A stretch of 64,000 nt of DNA from Eutypa lata (taxonomy: Eukaryota; Ascomycota; Sordariomycetes; Xylariales; Diatrypaceae). Where the stretch lies: the NCBI GenBank assembly GCA_022661535.1, contig JAKULF010000004.1, forward strand, positions 5,890,001 through 5,954,000, given 5' to 3'. A model generated the notes under the pieces. That model was not told the origin of the DNA. It did no database searches and saw only the letters and a program-made list of their open reading frames with translations. Made by a program: the position numbers and the translations under genes. Below, piece after piece: positions 10,825 to 22,217 of this stretch (the first letter of the stretch is position 1; the number at the start of each line of letters is the position of its first letter).

Positions 10825-12134
10825 TTAAATTTTCCCAACGCCAGCATTTGCTAGTACATTGGCGGACACGTCTGCCACAGGAGTATGAGCAATAAGATAC
10901 TCCTTCAACGTCGCACCCTGTGTTAAAACCTCTTGGTTCGACAGGTCAGTGTATGCGCCCGAGTTCGTCGCCTTGTTCCACTCGCAGATATACCCGAGCG
11001 GATCCGCACATGCGCTCGCCTCATCCACCGTGACGAGGCTATAGATCGCACCGCCGTTGGTCTCGGATGCCGGCGTGATCGGCGTGTCGACGGATTCGAA
11101 TTGGTTGCCCTCGAGCAGGACCCAGGTGTTGGCATCGACGTCGAAGGCGTGGCCGCCGACGTCCTGGAAGTAGTTGTTGACGGCGTGGAAGAAGTTCTGC
11201 GAGTCCGTGTCGGCCGTGCCGATGTGCGGCGCGCGACCGGACACGTCGTGTAGCCAATTACCGCTGAATGTGTAATGGTCGTTTTCACCGATTAGGAGGA
11301 GGGTCCAGTAATGCTTGCCGTTGCAGCCCGACGACCAGTCCGTAACGCCGTCGAACTCGTTGTTGGAGATAGTCACGTAGCCGGCCTGGCCCCAGCCGCT
11401 GACGATCATCTGACGACCAATGAGGGAAAACTACGCGTGTTAATTAGACATTCTCTATCCGGGGCAATGAAAGCAGAGTATACCTTGTTGTGGTCGATCC
11501 ACACACCATCGGCATCGTCGAGTGTGATGGCATCACCTCCCCATACGTATTCAGGGTTTAGGTTGGTGATGTGGATATTCTGAATGATGACGTTGCTGTT
11601 CCCGCCACGGACGCGCAGTCCTTTCCCCTTCAGTACGCCGGAGGTGCCCTTGCCAATGATGCTTTTGTTGCTGCCGACGTCAAGGGGACTCCGTGCGGCA
11701 TTGTCGTAGGTACAGTCGACGAGAGTGCCATCACTGCATTCGTCAGCAATTGTCAGCTGGCCAGCCGAACTGCCACCTTCGCAAATGGCATTGGCGTTTT
11801 GGCAGCAGGTCCCCGTGGTCTCTCCCTCGGTGCCCACGAAGTCCCATTCTTGGTCAATGACAATCGTCCTCGCGGTGTCGTCTGTGATCCATTCTACGAG
11901 TCTGTAATTGTGTTAATTTCCCCAGCTTCGAGACGTCAGAGAGGGAAACCCTAAAAAGGGTCGACACGTGGCATTTCAATTTACTTACTCGTCGAGGCTT
12001 GATGGGGTTTCAGCAGCAGCTGAGCCTCCACCAGTTACACCTTTCGCGAATCCATCCGGTGTACCAACCACCTGCGCATTTACCGTACAAGTAGCGAGGC
12101 CGAGCAATGCCAACCTAAGAGTGGCAGACACCAT
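10825..12134 (-). CDS. secreted pectin lyase (PL1)
   Basis: Three exons on the minus strand (11989-12134, 11484-11901, 10825-11409; introns 87 and 74 bp) encode 382 residues, matching fungal pectin lyases. A signal peptide (LRLALLGLATCTVNA) opens the protein. Family blocks are in order: KGLRVRGGNSNVIIQNIHIT, YVWGGDAITLDDADGVWIDH, KHYWTLLLIGEND and VSGRAPHIG. Arg247 in SGRAP corresponds to the catalytic arginine. WGGDAITLDD and the lack of the pectate-lyase calcium acidic cluster favour pectin over pectate lyase. The enzyme cleaves methyl-esterified homogalacturonan by beta-elimination in the plant wall. It fits with the nearby secreted esterase. Substrate call from family; not tested. Confidence 0.93.
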
Positions 12135-13303
12135 TCTGAACGAGTGACACTTGAAGCGAGTGTTAAAAGATCTACGGGTGAAGTCATGTCGCAATATCAA
12201 TAGGGCTCAACGCCCTTATATTGAGAAAACCCGGTGTCCATATCGTGGTTCGGTATCTTGACCCCTTGTGGGTTCGTCCCGGCGCTTGGCATCGTCGTCC
12301 TTTTTATCTCAAACTCAGGCGGAAATTTGCGATCCACCAAAGGGAGAAACGAAGAAACAACCCCGGATCACCATGTTCCATTAGACCCACATACCCGGCC
12401 TGGCGGCACCGATCCCCTTTCAGACGACCTTATGTTTGTCAGAGATCAACATATACCTTTGAAGATTGCGTGTCTGGCCTCATAGTCACACTGGAGTTTT
12501 AGGGTTGGCCGACTAACATATTGAACCGCGAATTGGAATGAGGTTATTTTCGGATGATAGTAGCGTTCAGAAATCGTGTACGTTTTTCAGCGTCAGGTAC
12601 GGCCGATTTTAGCGGTTCCACCATAAGGTCACCCCCATGTTACAGGTTACCTTCAATAAGGGGCTGCTTCTGCACTAGAAGGTAGCATGGGCTCATCTAG
12701 ATCCAGAACAGACTGCTAAATTTTGTACGAATTCGAGAAAGCGTTTGAAACATTATACAGGCTTTATTTCACGTCGTTAGATCTATACAGACATAGACGT
12801 CTGAGGGGATGCCAAGGGGATGGGGCCCTATAATCTTGGCTAAGTAACACTCTAGGTCTATTGCCCATATCGACGTAAACTCTACCGTTTTAGTTAATGT
12901 TTGACAGCTTATGAGATGGCACTTGATTAATAATAACTTAGGTAGTAAGTAGCAGTATGACTTGCGATTAGTATAACATTATAGTCAACTATGAACTTAG
13001 TTCTCCCAAAGTGTATAGCATATTACGTGAATATAATGTCTAAAGTGCAGATGCTACTTTAGATAGTTCTTGGAATATGTTGGTACAAAACCCATTACCA
13101 GCTACTATCCTGACTAACCTAGCTAAGAATCGATGCGGCGAAGAATAAGAAGATCCCCCAGGCGTTCGGATACCTCTCCCACATAATGCGGCATGGCTTA
13201 TTTCATATCTTGATCCATGTCATGATCCATATCCTCATGAAGCGAGTCGGGATACTGATGGTCTGGATGAACAGCAGTTAGCAGATATAACTAGGCGAGC
13301 AAG
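12135..13303. other. spacer with the pectin lyase promoter
   Basis: The minus-strand promoter of the pectin lyase lies at the left; a TATA-like TATAAGGG occurs near 12217-12224 and one CreA-type SYGGRG word (CCGGGG, minus strand) near 12361. The rest, especially 12850-13100, is TA-rich with no coding frame. Confidence 0.4.
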
Positions 13304-13552
13304 TCAGGTAATATAGGGTAACAAACGGCAGATTTTCATGCACGCCTCTTGCCGAGGTCCATCTTGTGGGAACTTCTTAAGGCAGAGATTATGGCAAGTC
13401 TTCTCGAAGAGACTGTGGATATAGTCTAGCATCTCAGTCTTCGATTCAGCCGAGTGAACCTTGACCAGACCTCCCTTTTTGCCCGAGTCCGAGTTGGCGG
13501 GAAGACCGGAGGCCACCGCGGCTAGTGCAATGAAGACATATATACCACGCAT
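13304..13552 (-). CDS. small secreted protein with alpha-hairpinin cysteine spacing
   Basis: Encodes 82 residues from the ATG at 13552; an upstream TTG-initiated extension is ignored. Residues 1-16 form a signal peptide (MRGIYVFIALAAVASG). The mature part has exactly four cysteines, C53-x3-C57-x13-C71-x3-C75, in a predicted helical, Lys/Arg-rich tail. That spacing is the signature of alpha-hairpinins, helix-turn-helix peptides cross-linked by two disulfides, known mostly from plants as antimicrobial or protease-inhibitor peptides. In a fungus it may be a secreted effector or antimicrobial; the likeness is spacing only, not homology. It is isolated in a gene-poor stretch, typical of effector candidates. 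Confidence 0.55.
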   Translation of the reverse strand: MRGIYVFIALAAVASGLPANSDSGKKGGLVKVHSAESKTEMLDYIHSLFEKTCHNLCLKKFPQDGPRQEACMKICRLLPYIT

Positions 13553-14689
13553 TGTAACTCGCAATATAATCTCAGAGGTAAAGACCCTGTAAGTAGTGGC
13601 TGTATATCAATCAACCACAGAGTCTTACACTGGAAGATATATCCACTGACACTCAAAGGTCCTTTGAGTGACGTTTTGGGAAATGCTGAATATAGACCAT
13701 CCTGTACATTCTTTCCTTACTCTAATGCAACAAAGCATGATATGAGATCGAAATAAATGGGAGTTCAATTCGAAGTTTAACCGCCACAGAACTATTGCGC
13801 TGGCTGCAAACTAGCAGACAGCTGAAGACATCATATGTTAATCTAGGTAGGTATAATGGGAAGAGCTGTCAGTCAATTATCCATAATAGCTTGAGGTGAA
13901 TATAACTTGAATTGTTTTGGAGTTCATAATCAGGCCATCGTTCATAACAAAGTAATCCTGATGTGAGAGCTTGATACTAACCTGTGACAGTGCCACCCTT
14001 CATCCTTTGTTTACTAGCCTTTATGATGATTCTCTAGCAGGAAGGAAGGAGATCGCCACGTTGATAGCTTAGGAACTTATATTGAGATATCATGAAAGCA
14101 ATCCACCTCCCGATGGCCTTACTTATTCACATTTCCTACCATGTTCTTCGTAGACGAATGCTATATCAGACTAGATAGCTATTTCCTTCACCTTTTTACG
14201 ATATCTAAAAAAAAAACTGATGGTATTATACCTTAGTAATGATTTACGATAATAGGCTTAATAAATTGATCCTTTGAGGTAGTACTACTTGCATCTACTT
14301 GTACATGATAGAATCTGATCAATGCTTTTATTTCTATGTATTGATCCCCTATCTCTTGTCAGGGATAAAAGTGGTCTGGGCATCTATACAGGTGTGTAAC
14401 CACTACAGGTGCTATGGGCCTGGAGTTTAACAGGCAGTGCTAAGATTAACGCGCTGACAGCCCTACCCTACCTGACCCCACATGGTTCGACCCTAGAACC
14501 ACTAGCACTAACAATCGTACGTCATCATCCATCGACTTGAACCGCTGCATTCCAGGAAATAAACATCAACATTAGCTAGGTAGCTTCTCCCAGTGCAACA
14601 TCGGATCCCCTGCATCCACGCGAGAAGCCTGATGTCTAAATACGGACCTGACCTACATGGAATGGGTCCGCTACTAACGACGATTCAAG
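13553..14689. other. gene-free spacer
   Basis: About 1.1 kb, A+T-rich, no coding frame or RNA gene. A GGTTCGACC word near 14484 resembles a B box but lacks tRNA arms. The right end is the rtc5 promoter. Confidence 0.4.
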
Positions 14690-16731
14690 ATGGGACAAGC
14701 CCACTCAGATGAGGTTTGGCCTCGGTCCAAGGAGGAGATTATAGCAGAGTTGGTGAGATCTACACCTACCTACTATACACGCCGTCTTTCCCCGACTTAC
14801 GTTTGATACTATTCATAATCAGATCAGTTGTATTGTATTGTATATGTATGTGATATTTTGCTGACGAGATCCATCTTCTCGAAAATGATTAGGCCGAGAA
14901 GTTTGCCCGCAAATGCTTCGAGCCGCTCGAACTATACTCGTTCAAAGACACCTTCAAATCCCTTGCCGACCATGAGCCGAATACTGGTATTCGGTATCTC
15001 AAGGAAGACACCATCGCCCGCTTTCTCGAGCTCCCCGACATCCTAGCCGTGTCGCCCGTCATCTTCCACATGCTCTCGTACATCGGCGCCTTCCCGTTCC
15101 TCGAAGATGCCCCGGCCGTGCTCAGCTTCGAGCAGATGATCATGGTCGTGACGATCATGACGGGACGGTACGCCAAGGTCCTGAACAAGAGCGCTAGTAA
15201 CAGGAGGAAGCTGTTGTTCAAGAGCCTGGCGGTCTACGATCGGAAGTTCTCCGAGATCGAGAAGCAGCGGAGAGAGCAGGACGTCGCGGAGTCGAAAGCC
15301 AATACTGCGGACGGTGCGAGGAGCCACGCACCCGGCTTCGCTGTGGATATGGCTGGCGAGGACCCGGACGATGAAGCTGCCGATGATGACGACGATGAGC
15401 TGGTGCTTGGGGCCCTCGATGCTCTCGATATCAATGACGCCTTCAAGACAGGTGACGTACACTCGGCCACGACCCACGGAGCCATGATTCCCGCGGACAA
15501 TTTCCGCAAGCTTATCATGCTGTTGCTCCTAGTCGCGCCCCTAGATGCGCAGGAGAATTTATCTAGCTATGCGGATCGGGTGAAAGGTGCAGAACTCGAG
15601 GCCCTGCGAGCCACTGCCGAGGATGTCCTCTCGGCATTCCTCAACGTGGAGAAGTCCCCGGGGATCACGTTCGCGCAGTTCCGCAACATCTTACCCGGGA
15701 ACTTCCCCTATCTCTTCGAGGGCTTCAACCCCCTGTTTGAGCACTTCCTGTTCTCTAAGAACCTCGACTTCACGAAGCATCGGAACGAGGTACCGAAGCC
15801 CGCCGTGCCCGCCGTAATCCAGCCTCCGCTCTTGCAGGACACAGGTCAAATCATGAGCCTAAGCGTGCTCTCCCAGCTCTCTTTCTTCATCCCGGGAAGC
15901 GACCTCTTCCGCCGGCTACGGCTTCTGTACTCGGGAGCCGATGCCGGATTTTCGATGGGCAGCTTCGAGACCAAAGTCTTCAACTGGCGTGCGCCGACGA
16001 TCTTCCTGGTTTCCGGTACACGGCTATCCGACCACGAAACTAGTAGTCACGCGGGCGGCTCCGAAGGCGTGTTCAACGACTCGCTGCCACCGAAGCGGTT
16101 TCCCAACAGCGACGGCGGTTCGGGGGATCGCCTGGTATTCGGCGCCTTGGTGACGCAGCCCTGGCGCCAAACACACAAGGAGTGCTTCGGGGCAGCGGAA
16201 ACCGTGCTGTTCCAGCTCAGTCCAACACACGACGTATTCCCCGCTTCGACTCTAAACACGGACCGCGTGGCCTTCGCGAGACCACCAATCCCGACCCCCG
16301 GGATCTCATTCGGGTGCCCGCACCCCAAATCGAGCCACGCCTCGTCGTCCAGCCTCCACCACCAGCGCGGTTCCCACCACTTCGACGCGTCGTCCCTGCG
16401 CCGCCTCGGCCCCGTGTCGCTGGTGGTCGACTCCAGCTTCGAGTTCGGCGTCTTCACCCACGACTACACGTCGCGGGGCGGGGCGTTCGCGCCGAGCGTC
16501 TCGCGCCGCGCCGACTTCCAGGAGCGCTTCCGCGTCGACGACCTGGAGGTCTGGGGCTGCGGCGGCGACGAGGAGGCCCGCGTCCAGCGCGAGAGGTGGG
16601 CGTGGGAGGCGCGCGAGGCCGAGGCCAGACGCAGGGTCAATCTGGGCACGGGCGACGTCGCCGCCGACCGCGCGTTGCTGGAGATGGCGGGTTTGGTGGG
16701 GGCCAATAGGAGTGGCGGGTCGATGGCTTGA
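14690..16731 (+). CDS. rtc5: Rtc5-like TLDc-domain protein
   Basis: Exon 1 (14690-14752) gives MGQAHSDEVWPRSKEEI; after a 140-bp intron, exon 2 (14893-16731) completes 633 residues, normal for fungal Rtc5. The second residue is Gly in MGQ, compatible with N-myristoylation. The N-terminal half holds a helical region (FARKCFEPLELYSFKDTF, GIRYLKEDTIARFLELP) and an acidic patch near 177-192; the TLDc domain spans about 345-590 (LSQLSFFIPGSDLFRRLRLL, GDRLVFGALVTQPW, SLVVDSSFEFG). Yeast Rtc5 is a vacuolar-membrane TLDc protein that affects V-ATPase assembly; the original name reflects a telomere-capping screen. The TLDc domain carries low-complexity Ser/His insertions (about 470-490). The Arg/Ala-rich C-terminus is helical. 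Homology firm; role by analogy. Confidence 0.85.
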
Positions 16732-17319
16732 TATAGGTAGTGGATGGTGTGTGGATGGATGGATGGATGGATGGATGGATGCGAGAGACGGTGATGGATG
16801 AGTTCGAGGTTGGTATTGGAGAGGGCTAGCTGGCTCGTGTGGGTGTGGGTGTGGGCGTGGTATGTTAATCGATTAGAAACATACATGTTTGGCGTTGGGA
16901 CACGGATTATGTTTACGGATGGATCAATGGGCGTGTGTACAGACGATGAAGCATCAGAGACGATGAATACCTGGACAACATTGTATGGGACTCACTCAAG
17001 CTTAGATAGTGCCTTACATAAAAAGGAAGCTGAGATAAGTTCGGCTTCTTCTTCTTTATTAAAAAAAAGGAAAAGAAATTCAGTGCATAGAAGAAAAAAC
17101 AGACATCATCATATACCCCGTTCATTATATATACGGAGATCCAAATATACAGATAAAAATTCCACGAGTGGAGGTCCCCTCATCCTATCCATGCGTACAT
17201 GCACACACCCAGATGTAAAATCCGTCCATCCATCCTAGTCCGGCTCAATGTTCGTACAACATATTGTGATGCTCCAGTTGCTCTCTATCGTCATATTTTT
17301 TCATTTTCATTTTAATTTT
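16732..17319. other. convergent spacer between rtc5 and rcf1
   Basis: Holds both 3' regions and a GGAT tetranucleotide array at 16752-16780 plus a short GTGGGTGTGGGTGTGG run near 16838-16860. No gene seen. Confidence 0.5.
16752..16780. repeat. (GGAT)n microsatellite
   Basis: About seven uninterrupted GGAT units just downstream of the rtc5 stop codon. Confidence 0.9.
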
Positions 17320-18250
17320 TTACTTCTTCGGCGTCTCAACCTCCTTTTTTGGTTCCTCAACTGGCTTCCCATTCGAGCCCGTGCCAAACCAACCGCCCGC
17401 ACTCGACAGAGCGCCCAAAACACCACCACCACCACGACCACGACCACCACTACCACCCTCCTTCATATCCTGGACCTTTCCCGCCCCATCCCCCTCCACC
17501 ACAGCGGCCTCCGCATCAGCAGACCTCTTCCTCTCGACCCGCTCCCGCCTCTTCCGCATCGTCTCCTGCAGCTCCTTCTCCTCCTCGTCGCGGACCTCGA
17601 GCTCGCGCAGCCAGCGCTGGTGGCGGTCCTCGGCGCGCTGCTGGGCCTCGAGCTTGATGAGCTCGGCGCGCTTCTCGCGGTCCTTGCCGTAGTACGCGCC
17701 GCCCGCCACGATGGCCACCACCGTGAAGGCCTGGGCGCCGATCCGCGCCCGGAACATCCGCTGCACCTGCGCGTGGTCGCCGCGCCGCATCCCGCGCCAG
17801 GCGTTGTAGAGCGCTAGGCAGGTCAGGGCCGTGCCTGTGTTTCGTGAAGACGGAGGGAGAAGGTTAGTTCGGTTTCTTGTTGTATATATACGTGTGTGTG
17901 TTTGTGTGTGCATGTGTGCGTGTATTAGCCAGGAGGCGGATTGCGGATTGCGGATTGCGGGGTGAGGACCGGGGTTTAAAGTCGTATTCAACAAAGCTCT
18001 GGTTGCCGATGGGGGACGCAGAATGGATGAGTGGGAGGAAGGCGTACCTAGTGGAACGAGAGGTTCTTCCCGTAGCTTCCGCGATACCTTCTGAAAGCCG
18101 GTCTCATTGTATTCCCTAAGAGGTGGTGGTGGTTGACAGGTGAGTTCTCCTTCTAACTATGGGCCGTTTTTGGATATAGGGTTCGATAGGGAGGTAGGTA
18201 ACGTACTTGTCATCGTCGAACGAAGACGGCATTTGAGATCGGTCCGCCAT
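17320..18250 (-). CDS. rcf1: respiratory supercomplex factor 1 (HIG1 domain)
   Basis: Three exons on the minus strand (18207-18250, 18048-18115, 17320-17834; introns 91 and 213 bp) encode 208 residues. The start MADRSQMPSSFDDD matches the MPSSFD opening of fungal Rcf1. Exon 2 gives GFQKVSRKLREEPLVPLG, and the HIG1 domain continues through two membrane segments (TALTCLALYNAW and AQAFTVVAIVAGGAYY). Between them sits Q-RMF-R-A-R-IGA-Q, an exact match to the Rcf1 (I/Q)x3(R/H)xRx3Q motif. A charged coiled-coil tail follows, ending in a Gly/Lys-rich part. Rcf1 lies in the mitochondrial inner membrane and supports cytochrome c oxidase assembly and III-IV supercomplexes. Divergent from ilv1. Confidence 0.93.
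17937..17961. repeat. GGATTGC tandem repeat in rcf1 intron 2
   Basis: About three and a half copies of GGATTGC, following a (GT)n-like run at 17888-17922, all inside the second intron of rcf1. Confidence 0.8.
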
Positions 18251-18666
18251 CTTGTAGGTTCTGTAAGATGCAGCACTTAGTTGATTCTATTCGAAACACC
18301 AAGTGCTGGTATGAGGAGGCAGGGAGGGTATCTGAAATTCAAGCTTGGGGCAGACAGCCACTTATCCTGTGAACTGTGAATGACGATGGTAATTGGCTTC
18401 ACTCGGGCTCCATTAAATCAACCCATTGGAGAAAAGCTTACCAAGCCCGGGCTGCCGCCGGGTGGTTTATTAGCTCTCTTTCCGGGGATCTCTATCTTAT
18501 CGAGGTGCTGATTCAGGCCCACTATAGCTCCCCTGCAGAATGCCCCTCCATGGCTTGAATAAAAATAATTTCTGGAGCTTAGGAAGTGACTACAGACACT
18601 CACTTATACCTTCATGATCACAGTCATTTCTTCTCTATTTTAAGTCAAACATTGTAAATTTCGACA
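18251..18666. promoter_or_regulatory. divergent promoter region of rcf1 and ilv1
   Basis: A 416-bp intergenic region between two head-to-head start codons, so both promoters must share it. It contains TGACTA (about 18588-18593), one base away from the Gcn4/Cpc1 TGACTC core expected for an amino-acid biosynthesis gene. No convincing TATA box. Confidence 0.5.
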
Positions 18667-20529
18667 ATGACGGGTCCAGACACGGTACCGGTCGATACCG
18701 TACTAGCCAATGGTGTCAAGAACGGCGCCAATGGCCATGCCCCTCGCACGCCTTCCCTCTCGGCCTTGTCACTTACAGAGTACAGCGCAAACCCATCGCC
18801 GCCATCGGAGGACCACCAGGCCCGTATCAAGAAAATAGTTCCAGATGAGTTCATACTCCCAAACGGACACCCTGATGTGCGTAACTCTCGTCGCAAAGAT
18901 TATTTTCATGTTACTATTCAGCTTTAGAATTTATTTTTTTCTCTTTTTGGTGGCATATTACGTTGGTCCCCGTGACTAACAGCTACCCTGCTACGATGAT
19001 AGTATCTGCGACTCATCCTCACCTCTCGGGTATACGAGGCATGCAAAGAGACCTCACTAATGCCCGCTACGAACTTATCAAATCGGCTCGAATGCAATGT
19101 CTTACTTAAAAGAGAGGATGAACAACCCGTCTTCAGCTTCAAACTGCGTGGAGCCTACAATAAAATGGCACACCTGGATCGCAACCAAAGCTGGAAGGGC
19201 GTCGTTGCATGCAGCGCTGGCAACCACGCCCAAGGAGTCGCCTACTCGGCTAGAATATTGAAGATACCCGCCACCATTGTCATGCCTAAGGGTACACCAA
19301 GCATCAAGCATAGGAACGTCTCGCGCTTAGGTGGCTGTGTGGTCCTCCATGGTCAGGACTTTGACGCCGCCAAGGAAGAATGCAAGAGGTTAGAACAAGT
19401 GCACGGCCTGATCGACATCCCACCCTTCGACGACCCATACGTCATTGCCGGCCAAGGCACCATCGGCATGGAGCTACTGCGGCAGACCAACATCCAGAAG
19501 CTCGAGGCTATATTCTGCTGTGTTGGCGGTGGCGGCCTCATCGCCGGCATCGGAGTGTACGTCAAGAGAATCGCGCCGCACGTCAAGATCATCGGAGTCG
19601 AGGCCGAGGATGCCAACGCTATGGTCCAGTCACTGGGGCAGAAGAAGCGAGTGGTGCTAAAGGAGGTGGGCCTATTCGCCGATGGCGCGGCTGTCAAGAC
19701 GGTCGGCGAGGAGACATTCCGCATCGCGTCGGAGGTAGTGGACGATGTGATCCTAGTGAACACGGACGAGATATGCGCAGCGATCAAAGACGTATTCGAA
19801 GACACGCGGTCGATCGTAGAGCCAGCTGGCGCGCTCTCACTCGCCGGCCTGAAGCGGTGGGTAGCGGCAAATCCGTCAAGCGACCCCAACCGGTCGGTGA
19901 TCGCCGTGACGAGCGGGGCCAACATGAACTTCGACCGGCTGCGGTTCGTAGCGGAGCGCGCGACGCTAGGCGAGGGCAAGGAAGCGCTCCTGTGCGTGCG
20001 AATCCCCGAGCGCCCGGGCGCCTTCGCCGAGCTCATCGGCCACGTCATGCCGCACGCCGTGACGGAGTTCTCGTACCGGTACGCGACGGGCGAGGCGGCC
20101 AACGTGCTGCTGGGCATCTCGCTGAGCGGGCCGGGGTCGCAGCGCGCCGCCGAGCTGCCCGCGCTGCTGCGCCGCATCCAGGAGGCCGGGACCATGGAGG
20201 CCAAGGACCTGTCGGGCGACGAGCTCGCCAAGTCCCACGTCCGCTACCTCGTCGGCGGCCGCTCCGACGTCCCCGACGAGCGCCTCTACATGTTCAACTT
20301 CCCCGAGCGGCCCGGCGCCCTCGAGCGGTTCCTCCGCACCCTGCGCCTGCGGTTCAATATCAGCCTGTTCCAGTACCGCAATGGCGGCAGCGATGTCGGG
20401 AAGGTCCTCACGGGCATCCAGTGTCCCGACGCCGATGTCGCCGATCTCGTGAAGAGCCTAGAGGAGCTCGCGTACCCTTGGACCGATTGCACCGAGAGTG
20501 ATGTGTTTAAGACGTTCTTGAGGAGTTAG
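18667..20529 (+). CDS. ilv1: threonine dehydratase (biosynthetic)
   Basis: Exons 18667-18876 and 19003-20529 (126-bp intron) encode 578 residues, the full length of fungal Ilv1. The fold-type II PLP enzyme core runs from about 70 to 390: Lys117 in [13 protein letters not shown] carries the cofactor, [10 protein letters not shown] follows, and [11 protein letters not shown] binds the phosphate. Two C-terminal ACT-like regulatory domains start at RIPERPGAF and NFPERPGAL, as in enzymes inhibited by isoleucine. It deaminates threonine to 2-oxobutyrate, the first step of isoleucine synthesis. The N-terminus (residues 1-65) is Ser/Pro/Asn-rich without a typical mitochondrial presequence, so location is uncertain although yeast Ilv1 is mitochondrial. 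G+C rises strongly in the 3' half. Confidence 0.93.
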
Positions 20530-21241
20530 TTTTCCCGCCTGTCGCTCTTCCTCACTTTTCTAAGTAGGTAATTGTTACTGGAATCCAAAGACAGGAGACC
20601 ATGAATGGGGAGCTATGGTTCTGGAACAGGCGGCCTTAACTAGTAGTTGGTAGTGGTCATTCAGCTAGGTAATCACATATGGGAGTCCGGAGTGTAATAT
20701 TTCATGTACGTGGTTGGTCATCATCGGTCTAAGTTAGAAGCGGGAAAAGTAAGATATGGTCAATCGGAAAAAAATTGCCTATAGTTAGAAAATAAATCCT
20801 CACTGCGGTCTAAATCTACCATATAAATTTTGCCTCTCAAATTTAGATTAATGACTGAAATGCTTATTACAATCTCTTCGTTGTTGTAGATAAAGTAGGT
20901 ATTTAGGAATCTTCGAGTGCTTCGGTTACCGCGGTGGTTAGCGTACTTCCTCCTCCAGAGGCCCGTGGCCCACCACTCACAGTCCGGAATTGGCCGAAAA
21001 TTTTCCAGCTGGCGATTCCAAGCTATCGGGGGACCTCCCTCAGACTCGTGGACCCATAGTTAACTACTTCTACATATCTTATCATTCACTTGCTGAGGTC
21101 GTCACCAACTAACTCGATCGAACCTCCAACCCTTGTCCATTCCTCTACAACGTGCTACGGGCACCAAATCCGAATCCGAATCCGATTACATAATAAGTGC
21201 GCCCCGAAAGAGGGAGAGGTAAAGAGACGGAAACAAACAAA
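20530..21241. other. spacer between ilv1 and the bL36m gene
   Basis: Holds the ilv1 3' region and the bL36m promoter. The segment 20760-20900 is TA-rich. No coding frame or RNA gene seen. Confidence 0.45.
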
Positions 21242-21787
21242 ATGGCGGCTTCATCATCATCATCGTCGATCCTCACATCCGCCTTCCGGGCGTTGTCCCT
21301 AGCAGCTCCTAGAGCAGCTCCCGCAACCCGACAGATCCTCGTAGGCGGCGCCCGGAAGCAACCCGCCCGCGCCATTTCACAAGCAGCTCTGTCTCCTAGG
21401 CTAGCTGCTAGGCCGACGACGGCTTTATCCGCCTTGAAGGTCGCGATACAACAACAGCAGACGAGGGGTATGAAAGTACACAGTTCGGTCAAGAAGCGGT
21501 GCGAGCATTGCAAAGTGAGTTTTTTTCTTTCTTCCTCCTCGCTTGTCGGGATCTGGATATGTTGGGAAAATGGGGCATGGGGCATGGGGCATGGGGCATG
21601 GGGTGGAATGGGATGGATAAAGCATTCGACTATATTTCCATGAAGTGAAGGGACATACCGCCGAATTGCTTTACTAACGAGTGTCTTGCTAATACAGGTC
21701 GTGCGGAGGAAATCGGGAAAGCGACATCGAGGATATATCTACATCATATGCAGTGCGAACCCGAGACATAAACAACGACAGGGTTAG
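21242..21787 (+). CDS. rtc6: mitochondrial large-subunit ribosomal protein bL36m
   Basis: Exons 21242-21514 and 21698-21787 (183-bp intron, phase 0) encode 120 residues. The last 44 are a complete bacterial-type L36: MKVHSSVKKRCEHCK, then VVRRKSGKRHRGY and NPRHKQRQG. The zinc ribbon C-x2-C ... C-x4-H is intact (CEHC, CSANPRH). The first 75 residues are Ala/Ser/Arg-rich with almost no acidic residues, a mitochondrial presequence. The ATG at 21242 is in good context (ACAAAATGG); the open frame extends upstream only without ATG. Yeast's orthologue is RTC6. The intron separates the two halves of the zinc site. Confidence 0.95.
21571..21603. repeat. GGGGCAT minisatellite in bL36m intron
   Basis: Four perfect copies of the heptamer GGGGCAT, then GGGGTGGAATGGG, inside the bL36m intron. 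G-rich on the coding strand. Confidence 0.9.
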
Positions 21788-22217
21788 TAGAGGGGGGTTG
21801 GGCGTGCGTGCGAGGACGGGTCGGTTTTTGCAGTGCCTATAGCGAGAGAGAAAAATTCAAAAAATGCTCTCGCAATCGTTTCCTCATGGGGGAGCATGTG
21901 TATAAATACAGCTAGACACGAAGATGGGTTGTAAAGATACGAACGATCAAGCATCAGCGGTCGTCATATACAAACAAATATACAAGCAGGCGCATCATCT
22001 ATGGGAGAGCATCACATAAATGGCATAGATATCACGACTCCAATGTCCGCTTCTCCTACTTGCCCTGTGCTATTTTGTAGAGAGTGAAAGAATTTGCATT
22101 ACGAGCAAAGCCAGGTTCCACTTCACAATCATATCGCATCCTACGAAGCCCCATAATGCTAGTACTCCAAATTTTGGATTTATGCAAACCCTCCCACTCC
22201 AATTCCACCCAACCTAA
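21788..22217. other. convergent spacer
   Basis: 3' regions of the bL36m and LYR-protein genes. No further feature seen. Confidence 0.45.

Noticed and set aside
3695..12134. Secondary-metabolite cluster around the enoyl-reductase-like gene
   Set aside because: No polyketide or peptide synthase, transporter or cluster regulator lies in the window near it.
14461..14510. tRNA-like GGTTCGACC word
   Set aside because: No D-arm, acceptor pairing or A box at the right distance.
15043..15518. minus-strand ORFs inside rtc5
   Set aside because: Opposite a conserved TLDc gene; composition is what an antisense of G+C-rich coding DNA gives.
19353..20231. 292-residue minus-strand ORF in ilv1
   Set aside because: Lies entirely within the ilv1 coding region, whose enzyme motifs are unambiguous.
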